64,000 bases of DNA from CAVPHV01 sp963704825 (lineage in GTDB: Bacteria; Actinomycetota; Acidimicrobiia; Spongiisociales; UBA5794), in contig CAVPHV010000003.1 of assembly GCA_963704825.1 (NCBI GenBank), forward strand, positions 124,001-188,000. The letters are read 5' to 3'. Position numbers and translations under genes: made by a program. Within the stretch, counting starts at the first letter, position 1, and every line of letters begins with the position of its first letter. Under the pieces are notes generated by a model that made no database searches, was not told the DNA's origin, and worked only from the letters and a program-made list of their open reading frames with translations. Below, in pieces: positions 50,968 to 60,566 of the stretch.

Positions 50968-53580
50968 TCAGGCGGGTAGCGAGCGAACCAGTTCGACCGC
51001 CTCGATGAGTTCGAGCCGAGCGCCTTGTGCAACGGCTTCCCTGTACGACTCGGGACCGAGTTCCACAGACACGAAGTCACGGATGCGTGTGTGGTCGGGC
51101 TCGTCCGCACTCTGGGGCATGGCTCCCGTCATTGCGAGGTATCCGTCGGCCGAGCCGATGAGTCGAGCAGCTAGGGCGGGATCACCCCGCCGTGCGATCT
51201 GCTCGGCCAAGCCGATTAGACAGTGCGCGGTCAGGGTGAAGAATCCCTGCGCGACGGCGAGTTCGAGCGACTCGTGAAGCAATCGTTCGGCTGCCTCGTC
51301 ATCGCCTAGCCCATGAGCGATGGCGCCGAGATTGTGGGTCACCATGGCGACTCGCCGCATCTCGCCGGTCTGTCGCGACAGTTCGAGCGCCTGCGACTGG
51401 ACGTCCCACGCTCGCGCATAGTTGCCATTTGCTCGTTCGAGTTCGCCCAGGTAGTTGAGAGCTTGGGCTTCGATGGGCGTGGCGCCCGCCTGACGTGCCA
51501 ACTCCAGTCCTCGCTCGATGCCGTGTCGTGTGGCATCGAGATCGCCTGTGAGCAGCTCGCTCGAACCTGCCGCGTAGATCTGGGCGAGGGCCTGATGGGC
51601 CGTGTCGCTGGTGGCTTCGTATAGCGCGGTGGCGTCGTCGAGCAATCCGACGGCTCGCGGGTCGCGGTTGGCGAAGGCAGCGAAACCGGCGCTCAATAGC
51701 ACTCCGGCGCGGAGTGAATCCTCTGCCTCGTCCACGTGATCGAGGGCGCGCGCCGTCCATCGCCGCATGTCGTGTGCGTGGCCCTGATAGAACCAGAAGT
51801 CGCGCAGACCGGAGACGATCCGGAGCCCGAAGGTCGGGTGTCCGCCTCCGAATGACCAGGCCAGCGCAGCGTCGAGATTGGGTCGTTCGTCCTCGAGTCT
51901 GTTCGTCCACTCGACCTGCCGGGCTCCCCTCAGGTCGGACTCCGCCTCGTCCACGAGGTCGGCGAAGAATGACGCGTGCCCGAGCTGGACCTCGTGGTCC
52001 TCACCGCTTTGCTCGAGGCGGTCCCGCGCAAAGGCGTGAATTGTTTCAAGGAGGCCGACTCGTATCTCCCCGGCTCTACCCGCCCCGAGGTGTATCAGAC
52101 TCTTGTCGGCGAGCGCTTCTATCACAGCGGAAGCGTCGCGATCGGGCCGCGGCAGGCAGACGGTTTCGACAGCGTCGAGCGACGTTCCGCCAACGAAGGC
52201 GGCGAGACGTCGGAAGACCGCCTCTTCGTCGGGTTCGAGCAGGTTGTAGCTCCACATGATTGTGTTCGTGAGCGTCTGGTGTCGCTCGGGAGCATCGACC
52301 GGGCCGGTGCCGAGCGCGGTGAGGCCCGACGTGAGGCGGGCGCGAATCTGGGCCGGGCTGAACAGTCGGATTCGGGCTGCCGCCAACTCGATTGCCAGCG
52401 GCAGTCCGTCGAGCATGGCGCAAATGGCGACAACGTCGTGCACATTTGAGTCCTCGATACGGAAGCCAGGATCGGCGGCGCGGGCTCGGTCCTCGAAGAG
52501 GCGCACCGATTCGAGGTTGGAAAGCTGCGCGGCCGGCACTTTCTCATTTGGCATGGGGATTTCAAGCGGTGCCACTGGGAAGTGCTGCTCTGCGCGTAGT
52601 CGGAGTGCCTCTCGACTTGTCACGACGACGTGGAGCTGCTCCGCTTGTTCGAGCAATTCGCCTAGGAGGGGTGCGGCCTCCAGCAGATGTTCGAAGTTGT
52701 CCAGAATGAGAAGCGTCGGATGGGCCGACAACCGGGCGCCGAGCGTTGCCCGGATGGGGCCTGAGGCGCTCTCGTGGACGCCGATGGCCGTAGCGATGGC
52801 GGGCGCAACCCCGTCAGGATGACGGATATTCGCCAGCGGGACGAAGTACACGCCGTCGTAGTCGTCGAGCAGCTCCACCGACGCTTGAAGCGCCAGGCGC
52901 GTCTTGCCGGTGCCACCCGGGCCGGTCAGTGTCACCAAACGGTTGGCGACGATCAGCTCGGTGAGTGCGCCCAATTCGCGAGCGCGGCCGACAAAAGAAG
53001 TGAACTGGAGTGGTAGGTCGTGGGTCTTCTCGTCGATGACCCGGAGCGCGTCGTACCTGGTCTCTGGGTCGCCGAGTTGATAGATGCGTTCGGGTTGGAG
53101 AAGGTCGCGAAGTCGATACTCGCCGAGAAACCGGAACTCCATGGTGCCGTCCGGGATGAGGCGACGGGCGGCCTCTGAGATCAGAATCTGTCCACCATGG
53201 CCAGCATCCATGAGCCGCCCCGTCCGGTTCAGGGTCGGTCCGAAGTAGTCACCTCCACGGGCTTCGGCCGGACCGGTGTGGATCCCCATGCGGACGCGGA
53301 TCGGGTCGACAGGGGCGGGCCAATCCTCACGCAACAGTCTTTCGCTCAGCTCGAGCGCTGCGGCGGCGGCGGACTCGGGTTCGGAGAACACCGCGTGGGC
53401 GCCGTCGCCGGTTGACTTGACGACGCGGCCACCGGCGCTCGAGACGGTCTCCAATGTCAGCTCGTCATGGCGACGAACGGCCGCAGCCATGGCGTCCCTG
53501 TCGCGCTCCCAACGTGCCGTGCTGCCCTCGATGTCGGTGAGCAGGAACGTGAGGAGTTCTGTGGTGGGCGATTCGGTCAA
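50968..53580 (-). CDS. Class III nucleotide cyclase with STAND ATPase and TPR part
   Basis: The protein (about 870 residues) begins with a class III cyclase domain: LTFLLTDIEGSTARW with metal Asp, VVKSTGDGAHAVF, VRMGIHTGPAEARGGDYFGPTLNRTGRL with Asn/Arg. A NB-ARC/AAA module follows, with Walker A TGPGGTGKTRLAL and Walker B LLILDNFEHLLEA. The C-terminal 400 residues are helical TPR-like repeats. There is no LuxR helix-turn-helix, unlike many relatives. TTG 53580 follows GGAGG at good spacing; TTG 53586 is an alternative. It may make cAMP in response to a ligand held by the TPR part; that is inference. Confidence 0.87.
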   Translation of the reverse strand: MTESPTTELLTFLLTDIEGSTARWERDRDAMAAAVRRHDELTLETVSSAGGRVVKSTGDGAHAVFSEPESAAAAALELSERLLREDWPAPVDPIRVRMGIHTGPAEARGGDYFGPTLNRTGRLMDAGHGGQILISEAARRLIPDGTMEFRFLGEYRLRDLLQPERIYQLGDPETRYDALRVIDEKTHDLPLQFTSFVGRARELGALTELIVANRLVTLTGPGGTGKTRLALQASVELLDDYDGVYFVPLANIRHPDGVAPAIATAIGVHESASGPIRATLGARLSAHPTLLILDNFEHLLEAAPLLGELLEQAEQLHVVVTSREALRLRAEQHFPVAPLEIPMPNEKVPAAQLSNLESVRLFEDRARAADPGFRIEDSNVHDVVAICAMLDGLPLAIELAAARIRLFSPAQIRARLTSGLTALGTGPVDAPERHQTLTNTIMWSYNLLEPDEEAVFRRLAAFVGGTSLDAVETVCLPRPDRDASAVIEALADKSLIHLGAGRAGEIRVGLLETIHAFARDRLEQSGEDHEVQLGHASFFADLVDEAESDLRGARQVEWTNRLEDERPNLDAALAWSFGGGHPTFGLRIVSGLRDFWFYQGHAHDMRRWTARALDHVDEAEDSLRAGVLLSAGFAAFANRDPRAVGLLDDATALYEATSDTAHQALAQIYAAGSSELLTGDLDATRHGIERGLELARQAGATPIEAQALNYLGELERANGNYARAWDVQSQALELSRQTGEMRRVAMVTHNLGAIAHGLGDDEAAERLLHESLELAVAQGFFTLTAHCLIGLAEQIARRGDPALAARLIGSADGYLAMTGAMPQSADEPDHTRIRDFVSVELGPESYREAVAQGARLELIEAVELVRSLPA

Positions 53581-53694
53581 GCGCAAGACCTCCGGCTGAT
53601 CACGCTACCGGAAGGCAATGGGGCGTGTTGGCCGCTTCTGGTCCGTCCAACCAGCCGGGTGCCGGAGTGCTTGGCTTCGCTGGCGGGCTGACGA

Positions 53695-54573
53695 TCAGCT
53701 GATCAGGATCCCGATCGACATCAGCGTGGCCACCAAGACCTGGAGGCGGGCGGTGCCCTTGAGGGCCTGTATCAGCGGCGGGCCTTCGGTCTGCGTCCCG
53801 ATGATGCGAAACAGGGGGAGGGCCAGCGGAGAGGCGATGTATGCGATCATGGTGCCGATCGGTAGCCAGGTAGCGGCGGCGCCGAGGGCGATCATCCCAA
53901 ACGCGCCGAGGATGCTGATTGCGTACAGGGTCCGCGTGGCGGTACGCCCCAGGATCACGGCCAGGGTGCGTTTGCCGGCAGTCCGGTCGGTGTCGATATC
54001 CCGCAGGTTGTTGGCGATGAGGATGGCGGCGGCGAACAGGCCCATCACCACTCCGGAGATCCACGCATCGAGTGGCGCGCTCTGGTCGTAGACGTACCGT
54101 GCTCCGACTGTCGCCACCAAGCCGAAGAAGACGAACACGAAGACTTCGCCCAGTCCGTAGTAGCCGTAGGGAATGGGGCCGTTGGTGTAGCCGAGGGCTG
54201 CGACGATCGACGCCACCCCGATGACGATGACGACCCAGCCTGCCACCCAGGTCAGGTACAGGCCGCCGAGAACGGCGCAGCCGAACGCCGCAAGCATCCC
54301 GTTGCGCATCTGCTGCGGGGTGATCAACCCGGCCGCAACGGCTCGGGTCGGGCCGATCCGGGTCTGGCTGTCGGCGCCACGGGCGGCGTCGGCAAGGTCG
54401 TTGGCGAAGTTCACGCCGACCTGAATCGCAATCGCGGCGAACATCGTCACGACGAGCACGTCGGCGCGGAAGGCACCGTCGTGAATGGCCAGCGAGGTTG
54501 CCACCATGACGGGGGCGATCGCCGCCCACAACGTTGCCGGGCGGGCGGCCATGATCCACGGGTTGTTCATCAT
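53695..54573 (-). CDS. menA: 1,4-dihydroxy-2-naphthoate polyprenyltransferase
   Basis: MenA attaches the isoprenoid tail in menaquinone synthesis. The 292-residue membrane protein has both Asp-rich prenyl-binding motifs (NFANDLADAARGAD and NNLRDIDTDRTAGKRTLAV) of the UbiA superfamily and about eight hydrophobic spans. WIMAARPATLWAAIAPV at the start and GPIPYGYYGLGEVFVFVFFG in the middle are MenA-typical. ATG 54573 is used; a second ATG at 54570 follows directly. It is divergent from the SDR gene. Menaquinone use fits an actinobacterium. Confidence 0.92.
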   Translation of the reverse strand: MMNNPWIMAARPATLWAAIAPVMVATSLAIHDGAFRADVLVVTMFAAIAIQVGVNFANDLADAARGADSQTRIGPTRAVAAGLITPQQMRNGMLAAFGCAVLGGLYLTWVAGWVVIVIGVASIVAALGYTNGPIPYGYYGLGEVFVFVFFGLVATVGARYVYDQSAPLDAWISGVVMGLFAAAILIANNLRDIDTDRTAGKRTLAVILGRTATRTLYAISILGAFGMIALGAAATWLPIGTMIAYIASPLALPLFRIIGTQTEGPPLIQALKGTARLQVLVATLMSIGILIS

Positions 54574-54637
54574 CGTTGGTCCGGTCCTCCCAGGCCGGGT
54601 AAGACTAGGAGGGTGTCGGGAGTGATAGGTTCCGGGC

Positions 54638-55423
54638 ATGGATCTTGGACTCAACGGAAAGCGAGCGATCGTGGCCGCCGCCTCGGGCGGACTCGGCTTC
54701 GCCATCGCCCATTCCCTGGCCGCAGAGGGAGCCCGCGTCGCCATCTCGAGCCGTTCCGCCGACCGCGCCACCGCAGCCGCGGCCGTCATCTCCGCTGGCA
54801 CCGGTACCGAGGTGATGGCGGCCCAATGTGACGTCAGCTCTGCCGACGAGGTGACTGTTTGGGTCGACAACGTGGCCGGGGGTTGGGGAGGCCTGGACAT
54901 TGTCATCCCCAACGCCGGAGGGCCGCCGGCGGGGACCTTTGGCGAACTCGGCGCCGATCAATGGGATCAGGCCTACCGACTCACGCTGCGTTCGGCGGTG
55001 ACGTTCGCCGCCGCGGCGCGGCCACACCTCGACCGGGGCGGGGCCATGCTCTATCTGACGTCGGCGTCGGTGAAGGAACCGATCGGGATCCTGGTGCTTT
55101 CGACCGTTTTCCGGGCCGGAGTTGCGGCTCTGGCGAAGTCGCTTGCCACGGAGTGGGCACCGGCGGGGATCCGGGTCAACCAACTGATCCCCGGCCGGAT
55201 CGCGACCGACCGGCTGCTCGAACTCGATGCCGGCCTGGCGGCGCGCGAGGGGACGACGCCTGCGGCGGTGCGGGAGCGTATCTCAAGCGGGATTCCGCTC
55301 GGACGTTACGGCGAACCCGAGGAGTTTGCGGCCGCGGCGACGTTCCTCGTTTCCGATGCGGCCGCGTACATCACCGGAGCGACGCTCCAGGTTGACGGCG
55401 GCATGCTGCACACGGTCACGTAG
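54638..55423 (+). CDS. SDR-family protein lacking the usual Tyr/Lys catalytic pair
   Basis: This 261-residue Rossmann protein has a modified cofactor loop (AAASGGLGFAIA), NAGG and TSAS as in short-chain dehydrogenases. At the position of the catalytic YxxxK it reads STVFR (in VLSTVFRAGVAALAKSLA). The C-terminal RVNQLIPGRIATDRL and ITGATLQVDGG are normal. It belongs to an SDR subgroup with a LS-x-x-x-R motif. It may still bind NAD(P) but use a different catalysis, or none. It overlaps the GH57 gene (8 bp, convergent). Confidence 0.82.
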   Translation: MDLGLNGKRAIVAAASGGLGFAIAHSLAAEGARVAISSRSADRATAAAAVISAGTGTEVMAAQCDVSSADEVTVWVDNVAGGWGGLDIVIPNAGGPPAGTFGELGADQWDQAYRLTLRSAVTFAAAARPHLDRGGAMLYLTSASVKEPIGILVLSTVFRAGVAALAKSLATEWAPAGIRVNQLIPGRIATDRLLELDAGLAAREGTTPAAVRERISSGIPLGRYGEPEEFAAAATFLVSDAAAYITGATLQVDGGMLHTVT

Positions 55424-58400
55424 GCAGCAGCAGCGGCACCAACACGAAGTCGTCCGGGGTCAGATCGTCGAGCGCCGCTCCACCAACGTCCGGCAGATCC
55501 GAGAGCAGCTCCTCCTGGAGACCCGCCTCGGGCCAGAGCAGATCGACGATACGGGTCTCGTTAACGGTGCCCCGTCCGCCGCCGAGGCGCCATTGTTCGC
55601 CCGCCGGGTTGACGTCGCGCACTCGGCGCACCCCGCTCGATGGGAACCCCTCCTGGGACATCACGACGACGGCGTATCCCCAGCTTGCTGGGTCGCCGTC
55701 ACCGAACAATTCGCGGGGAAGGCGGGCCACGAGTTTCCCCTCCTCGGCGCTCACGATCATCTTGAACGTGGGCTCGGTTTCTTCGATCGTCCCGTCCGGC
55801 TGGGCGACGTAGAGGGCTGGATACCAGCCTTCGAGGGAGAGACCGTATTCCCAACCGTCGCCACTCACGCCATTGAGGGCAGCGTTGCGGCCCGGGATGA
55901 GGAGCTGGGCGCCGGTGCCGGCGCCGGGGTCCTGGTCGATGTAGATATCGAACGTTTGGATCGAGAACCCCGTTGGGCTGTCCCACGAGTTCTGGATCGG
56001 GGCCAGGACATCGAGCGTGAACACCAGATCATCCCCCGAGATTCCTACCGAGAAGTCCGTCAGGTCATACGATCCGGCGGGGAACACCGCATCGGTTGGA
56101 TAGGTGAACCCTCCGGGACCGTAGTCGTCACCCACGGGATCAACGGCCGTCACGACTGCCTCGACATCCGATACATCGGGCACCTGGAGGTAGCCGGGAG
56201 CTTCCGGGAGCAGCGCCTGTTCCGGCCCGCTGCTGACGTCGGCGATGCGGAATGGGATTCGGTCGCCGGCGTCCAAGGCACCCAGTTCGCCGATCGGAAT
56301 GGCGAATTCAACGCGCTGCCCGTCGAACCCTGCGGGGATCGGCAAAACGGTCCTCGGAATCTCTGGGGCATCGTGAGACCCCACCAGCACCTCTACCGGC
56401 TCTATCCCGGTCCACTTGGCAACGTGGGTCGCATCAAAGCCAAGCACGGTTCCGGCGTCGGTCAGTCCGTAGCCGGAAGCTACCCCCGGCGACCCCAGGT
56501 ACAGCTCGAAAGCCACGGAGTCGTCACCGAGCACCTCTCGGGCGAAGTCGACTCGCAAGTAGAGATTCTGCTTGTCGAACGTGAACTCGACCCCCGAGAG
56601 CAGTTCGCCGTCGAGGTCGTAGCGGCCTGAGGTGGCCCACTCGTCATCGCTGATCTCGTTGTCGATCGTAATGGTGGTCAGTTCACCCGCGGCTCGATCA
56701 GGATCGATCGTCGGCGACGGGATGATTGGGATGGAGACGAAGGCGGGCCGCTCCTGACCGAGTGCGTCGTACATCTGTCCGAGGAGTTCACGGAAGGCGG
56801 CATCGAAGTAGCCGTCGTCGCCGGACTCCTGGTCGGATCCGTACCACCAGAACCAGTCTGAACCCTCGGCAAACAACATCAGTTCGAAGGCGGCGGCAAG
56901 GTCGTCGGGGGCCACGGCACCGCTCTGCTCGGCCTTGCGGAGATCGGCGCGGGCGTGGGAGAGGTAGTCCCAGGCGACGGCTTCCTCTTGCTCACCGATC
57001 CACGTGGCGTAGTTGGGGGAGAACCACGCCGCCGGGGACACATCCGGCAGGGGTTCGGGGGATTCGGGGAAGGCCGCCAGCAGTTCGGACGGGGTGACGG
57101 TGCGGACCCAGTCCGCCGCCGACAACTCGCCGTAGAGCGCACGCAGGAAGTCGATGCCGTCGTTCTCGTAGTTCTCCCAGGCGTTCTCACCATCGAGGAT
57201 GACCGACACCACCTTTGGCCCGGTGGCACCCGAGGCATCCATGGAGTCCTTGATATTGGCCAGCCTCTTCATGAAGTCGGCAGCAGCTTCGCTGGCGGCG
57301 GTACCGGAGTACTCGAACCCGATCCGATCGGAGAGCACGACATCCCGGAAGAACATGTCCACCGGTTCGTTGCGGCTGAGTTGCGCCGCGTACGGCCGAT
57401 ACAGCACGTCGGCTTGTTCGACCGTGTCGTCGCTGTCGCGGGTGAAGCTCCCGATATCGAGCGTCTTGGCCAGTACGTCCTCGCCGGTGGCGACCCACTC
57501 GACGCCCTCCTTGGAGAAGATGCCCATCACCAACTGGGCGACGGCGCCTTCGCCCGGCCACATGCCGACGGGGCGGCGGCCGAGAATGCGCTCGGCTTCG
57601 TCGAGGCCGCGTTGCACCTGCACGACGGCGTCGTTGACCTCGCGGAACGGCTGGGTGGGGGCGATCCCGGTGGGGTCTCCGACGGCGGCGAGTGAGGTGT
57701 CGGCGACGAGGGGAAGGATCGGGTGAGCCAGCGGGGTGGTTGTCACCTCGATCTGGCCGGCGTCCCACAGCTCTCGGTGGATCTCGGGCACGGCTTTGAT
57801 GATGCGGAGGTGCTCGGCGAAGAGGATCGCCTTGTCCTCTTCTGCATAGTCGCGCTCCTTGGCCACGAGGTCCGCAAGCGGGTCCTCGGCGAGGAAGGAG
57901 GGATCGGTCCATGCCAGGTTGAAGAGCACCTGCAGATCGCGGAAGTCCTGCTCGGTGAAGTCGGCGCGGTCACGGCGGTCGGCCAGCTCCTGGTACCGAG
58001 GGAACCGGGCGATGATCCGCGGGTTGGTGTCGAAGAAACGTTCCTGGATGAACTGCTTCTGATCGGAGTCGAGTTCTTTCGCCGGGACCTCGCTCAGCAC
58101 CCAGTAGATGTCCTTGGTGCCGTTGGCGAGTTCTTCGAGCTGCAGCAGCAGGACCGGGGTGAGATTGAAGGTGGCGTGAACGTCGGGGTACTCGGCCACC
58201 AGCGCGGCCATGTCGTAGTAGTCCTTGGTGGCATGGGTCCGTACCCAGGGGCGGGTGACGACCCCGTCTTCCGTCTTCGGATACAGCGGCTGGTGCTGAT
58301 GCCACATCAGGTTCAGGTAGAACCCTTCGGGGTCGAGCGGTACAGCCGCCGCCACTGTGGTTGACGTTGTCGCGGTCGTGTCTGCGCCGGCGGTGGTGGT

Positions 58401-58499
58401 TGTTGTGGTCGAAGTCGCCGTCTCGTCATCAGGGGTGCACGCTGCGGCCAGCAGCGACAACGCGATGAGTGCGGCGACAGCGGGAATCCGGGCGGTCAT
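55416..58499 (-). CDS. Lipid-anchored GH57 glycoside hydrolase with C-terminal carbohydrate-binding-like part
   Basis: This 1027-residue lipoprotein has the signal AALIALSLLAAACTPD and a Thr-rich linker. A GH57 domain starts with LNLMWHQHQPLYP (region I, HQHQP) and includes HATFNLTPVLLLQLEEL, MWPGEGAVAQLVMGIF (the WPGEG motif of the family) and VVSVILDGENAWENYENDG. After about residue 640 there are beta-rich modules, the last of which (VDPVGDDYGPGGFTYPTDAVFPAGSYDLTDF) resembles the glucodextranase C-terminal domain. Related enzymes are alpha-amylases, amylopullulanases or glucanotransferases. Surface attack on alpha-glucans is likely. Confidence 0.87.
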   Translation of the reverse strand: MTARIPAVAALIALSLLAAACTPDDETATSTTTTTTAGADTTATTSTTVAAAVPLDPEGFYLNLMWHQHQPLYPKTEDGVVTRPWVRTHATKDYYDMAALVAEYPDVHATFNLTPVLLLQLEELANGTKDIYWVLSEVPAKELDSDQKQFIQERFFDTNPRIIARFPRYQELADRRDRADFTEQDFRDLQVLFNLAWTDPSFLAEDPLADLVAKERDYAEEDKAILFAEHLRIIKAVPEIHRELWDAGQIEVTTTPLAHPILPLVADTSLAAVGDPTGIAPTQPFREVNDAVVQVQRGLDEAERILGRRPVGMWPGEGAVAQLVMGIFSKEGVEWVATGEDVLAKTLDIGSFTRDSDDTVEQADVLYRPYAAQLSRNEPVDMFFRDVVLSDRIGFEYSGTAASEAAADFMKRLANIKDSMDASGATGPKVVSVILDGENAWENYENDGIDFLRALYGELSAADWVRTVTPSELLAAFPESPEPLPDVSPAAWFSPNYATWIGEQEEAVAWDYLSHARADLRKAEQSGAVAPDDLAAAFELMLFAEGSDWFWWYGSDQESGDDGYFDAAFRELLGQMYDALGQERPAFVSIPIIPSPTIDPDRAAGELTTITIDNEISDDEWATSGRYDLDGELLSGVEFTFDKQNLYLRVDFAREVLGDDSVAFELYLGSPGVASGYGLTDAGTVLGFDATHVAKWTGIEPVEVLVGSHDAPEIPRTVLPIPAGFDGQRVEFAIPIGELGALDAGDRIPFRIADVSSGPEQALLPEAPGYLQVPDVSDVEAVVTAVDPVGDDYGPGGFTYPTDAVFPAGSYDLTDFSVGISGDDLVFTLDVLAPIQNSWDSPTGFSIQTFDIYIDQDPGAGTGAQLLIPGRNAALNGVSGDGWEYGLSLEGWYPALYVAQPDGTIEETEPTFKMIVSAEEGKLVARLPRELFGDGDPASWGYAVVVMSQEGFPSSGVRRVRDVNPAGEQWRLGGGRGTVNETRIVDLLWPEAGLQEELLSDLPDVGGAALDDLTPDDFVLVPLLLPT

Positions 58500-58561
58500 G
58501 GCCGCGGAGTGTAGGAATGGACCCGGGGTACCGGCGTCACTCCGAACGCCGCTCGGCCTGG

Positions 58562-60517
58562 TTAGTGCAGGCCCAGGTTCCTGAGGAAGGCGTCGCTGGA
58601 CGGCTCGCGGCCGAGGAAGGCGCGGAGGTGGTCGATGGCGTCACGCGAACCACCCTGGGCCAAGACCTCGCGACGGTAGCGGGCCCCGACCTCAGGCGAA
58701 GTGATGCCCTCGGCTTCGAATACGGAGAACATGTCGTCGCCGTAGACCTTCGACCACAGGTATCCGTAATAGCCGGCGTCGTAGCCGCCCATCAGGTGAC
58801 CAAAACTCGCCGCGAAGAAGGTGCCTTCGGGGTAGGGCAGCAGGGTGTAGGCGTAGGCCTCTCGCGTGATCCGATCGAGGTCCTTGTGTGGCCGGCCGTC
58901 GTGCATCATCAGGTCGACCTGGCCCAGGAACACCTGCCGCACGTTGAGCAGGCCGACGTTGAGGTCTCTGGCGGCGACGAGACGCTCGACCAGGTCCGTT
59001 GGGATTGGCTCGCCGGTCTCATGGTGGCGGGCGAAGCGTTGCAGGACCTCAGGCTGCCACATCCAGTGCTCCATGATCTGCGACGGCGCCTCGACGAAGT
59101 CCCACTCTGTGTCGAATCCCGAGAAACGGACGAGGTCGACCTCCGTGAGGCAGAAGTGGAGGATGTGCCCGAACTCGTGCCAGAGCGTCAACGCCTCGCT
59201 GTGCTTCAGCAGTGAGGGATGATCGGCGGTCGGCTTGGTGAAATTGGCCACGATCGCCGCCACCGGCTTTCGGTAGCTCCCGTCGGGGAGCTCTTCGCCG
59301 TAGACGATGGAGAAGGCGGCGGCATGGCCGAATTTGCCCTCACGCGGGAAGAGGTCGGCGTAGAAGTAGGCTCGCGGCTGGTCCGACCCCCGGTCGCGGA
59401 CCTCGTACAAAGCGACATCGGGGTGCCATGCCTTGGCGTCGGCCACCCTGTGGTACTCGAGGTCGAGCACGTCGCCGGTCACTTCGAACATCCCGGCAAC
59501 GACCTCGTCGAGGGGGAAGTAGGCGGCGACCTCATTGGCGTCGACGCCGAAGTCACTCTTCTTCTGTTCGTTGTGATAGAACGTCCAGTCCCACGACGCC
59601 AGCGTCTCGCCGGGGTGGTCGGCCTCAAAGAGCGCCGTCATCACATCGAGTTCGGCTTGCGCCTTGGCGGTGAGCCCCGGCACGATTCCTTCGTAGAAGG
59701 CGGCAACGGCGGTTGGGGTCTTGGCCATCTTCACCTCCATGGCGTAGTCGGCCCAGGTGGGGTAGCCGAGCGCTGCGGCGATTTGCTCGCGGATGGCGAT
59801 GGCTTCCTCGAGCAGTGGGCGGTTCTCGGCGGCAGCGCGGTTCCAGAACTTGAACTGGAGGGCTTCGCGCAGGTCACGACGCCGCGCCTGCTGCATGAAC
59901 GGCATGTAGTCGGGGTATTCCATCGATACTCGGTAGGTGCCTTCGCCGGATCCAGGTCGGAGCCCGGCCACATATCCCTCGGGCAGTCCATCGAGGTCGT
60001 CGGCAGTGACCTCGATGTAGTCGTCCCACTCGTCGAGGGTCTTGCTGAACTGCACCTGGAGCTCGACGAGGCGTTGTTTGAGTTCTTGCAGCCGGTCGCG
60101 GTCGGCAGTAGCCAACTCGTGGCCGGTGCGTCGGAAATCTCGCAGCCACTCGTCGAGCAGGCGACGTTTGGTACCCGTGAGGGCGGCGGCCTCCTCAGTT
60201 GCTGCAAACTCGGTGACGGCGGTATAGAGATCCCGGCGGAACATGAGGTCGCTTCCCCATTTGGCAAGGCGCTCTTCCTGGCGGGTGGCCTCGTCGCGCA
60301 CCGCGGCATCCGGGTGGACGCGTGCCATGAACGGCCCCTTGCCGTACGCGTCCGAGATGAACGTCCCTGCCGCTTCCAGCGGGTACAGGGTGGCGGCGTA
60401 GCTGCGGGGTGCGTCGGGGGTCGCGGCGCCATCGATCAGGAGGGTGGCGGCGAGGATTGCCTCGTCCGTGGTCGTTGCGACGGACTCGGGCGTGATGGTG
60501 GTGAAGTCGTGAAGCAT
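58562..60517 (-). CDS. M3-family metallopeptidase (oligopeptidase)
   Basis: This 651-residue zinc oligopeptidase of the thimet/Dcp family has the zinc motif in LTLWHEFGHILHF (HEFGH) and the third ligand Glu in DFVEAPSQIMEHW. Other family stretches are HPDVALYEV, YFYADLFPREGKFGHAAAF and PFMARVHPDAAVRDEAT at the N-terminus. There is no signal peptide, so it should degrade peptides in the cytoplasm. ATG 60517. The gene is downstream of the EEP protein in the same direction. Confidence 0.9.
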   Translation of the reverse strand: MLHDFTTITPESVATTTDEAILAATLLIDGAATPDAPRSYAATLYPLEAAGTFISDAYGKGPFMARVHPDAAVRDEATRQEERLAKWGSDLMFRRDLYTAVTEFAATEEAAALTGTKRRLLDEWLRDFRRTGHELATADRDRLQELKQRLVELQVQFSKTLDEWDDYIEVTADDLDGLPEGYVAGLRPGSGEGTYRVSMEYPDYMPFMQQARRRDLREALQFKFWNRAAAENRPLLEEAIAIREQIAAALGYPTWADYAMEVKMAKTPTAVAAFYEGIVPGLTAKAQAELDVMTALFEADHPGETLASWDWTFYHNEQKKSDFGVDANEVAAYFPLDEVVAGMFEVTGDVLDLEYHRVADAKAWHPDVALYEVRDRGSDQPRAYFYADLFPREGKFGHAAAFSIVYGEELPDGSYRKPVAAIVANFTKPTADHPSLLKHSEALTLWHEFGHILHFCLTEVDLVRFSGFDTEWDFVEAPSQIMEHWMWQPEVLQRFARHHETGEPIPTDLVERLVAARDLNVGLLNVRQVFLGQVDLMMHDGRPHKDLDRITREAYAYTLLPYPEGTFFAASFGHLMGGYDAGYYGYLWSKVYGDDMFSVFEAEGITSPEVGARYRREVLAQGGSRDAIDHLRAFLGREPSSDAFLRNLGLH

Positions 60518-60566
60518 GGCCCAGGAGCGTAGCCGAGCGCGCTGGAACCGCTTGGAGGTGGGGCCG

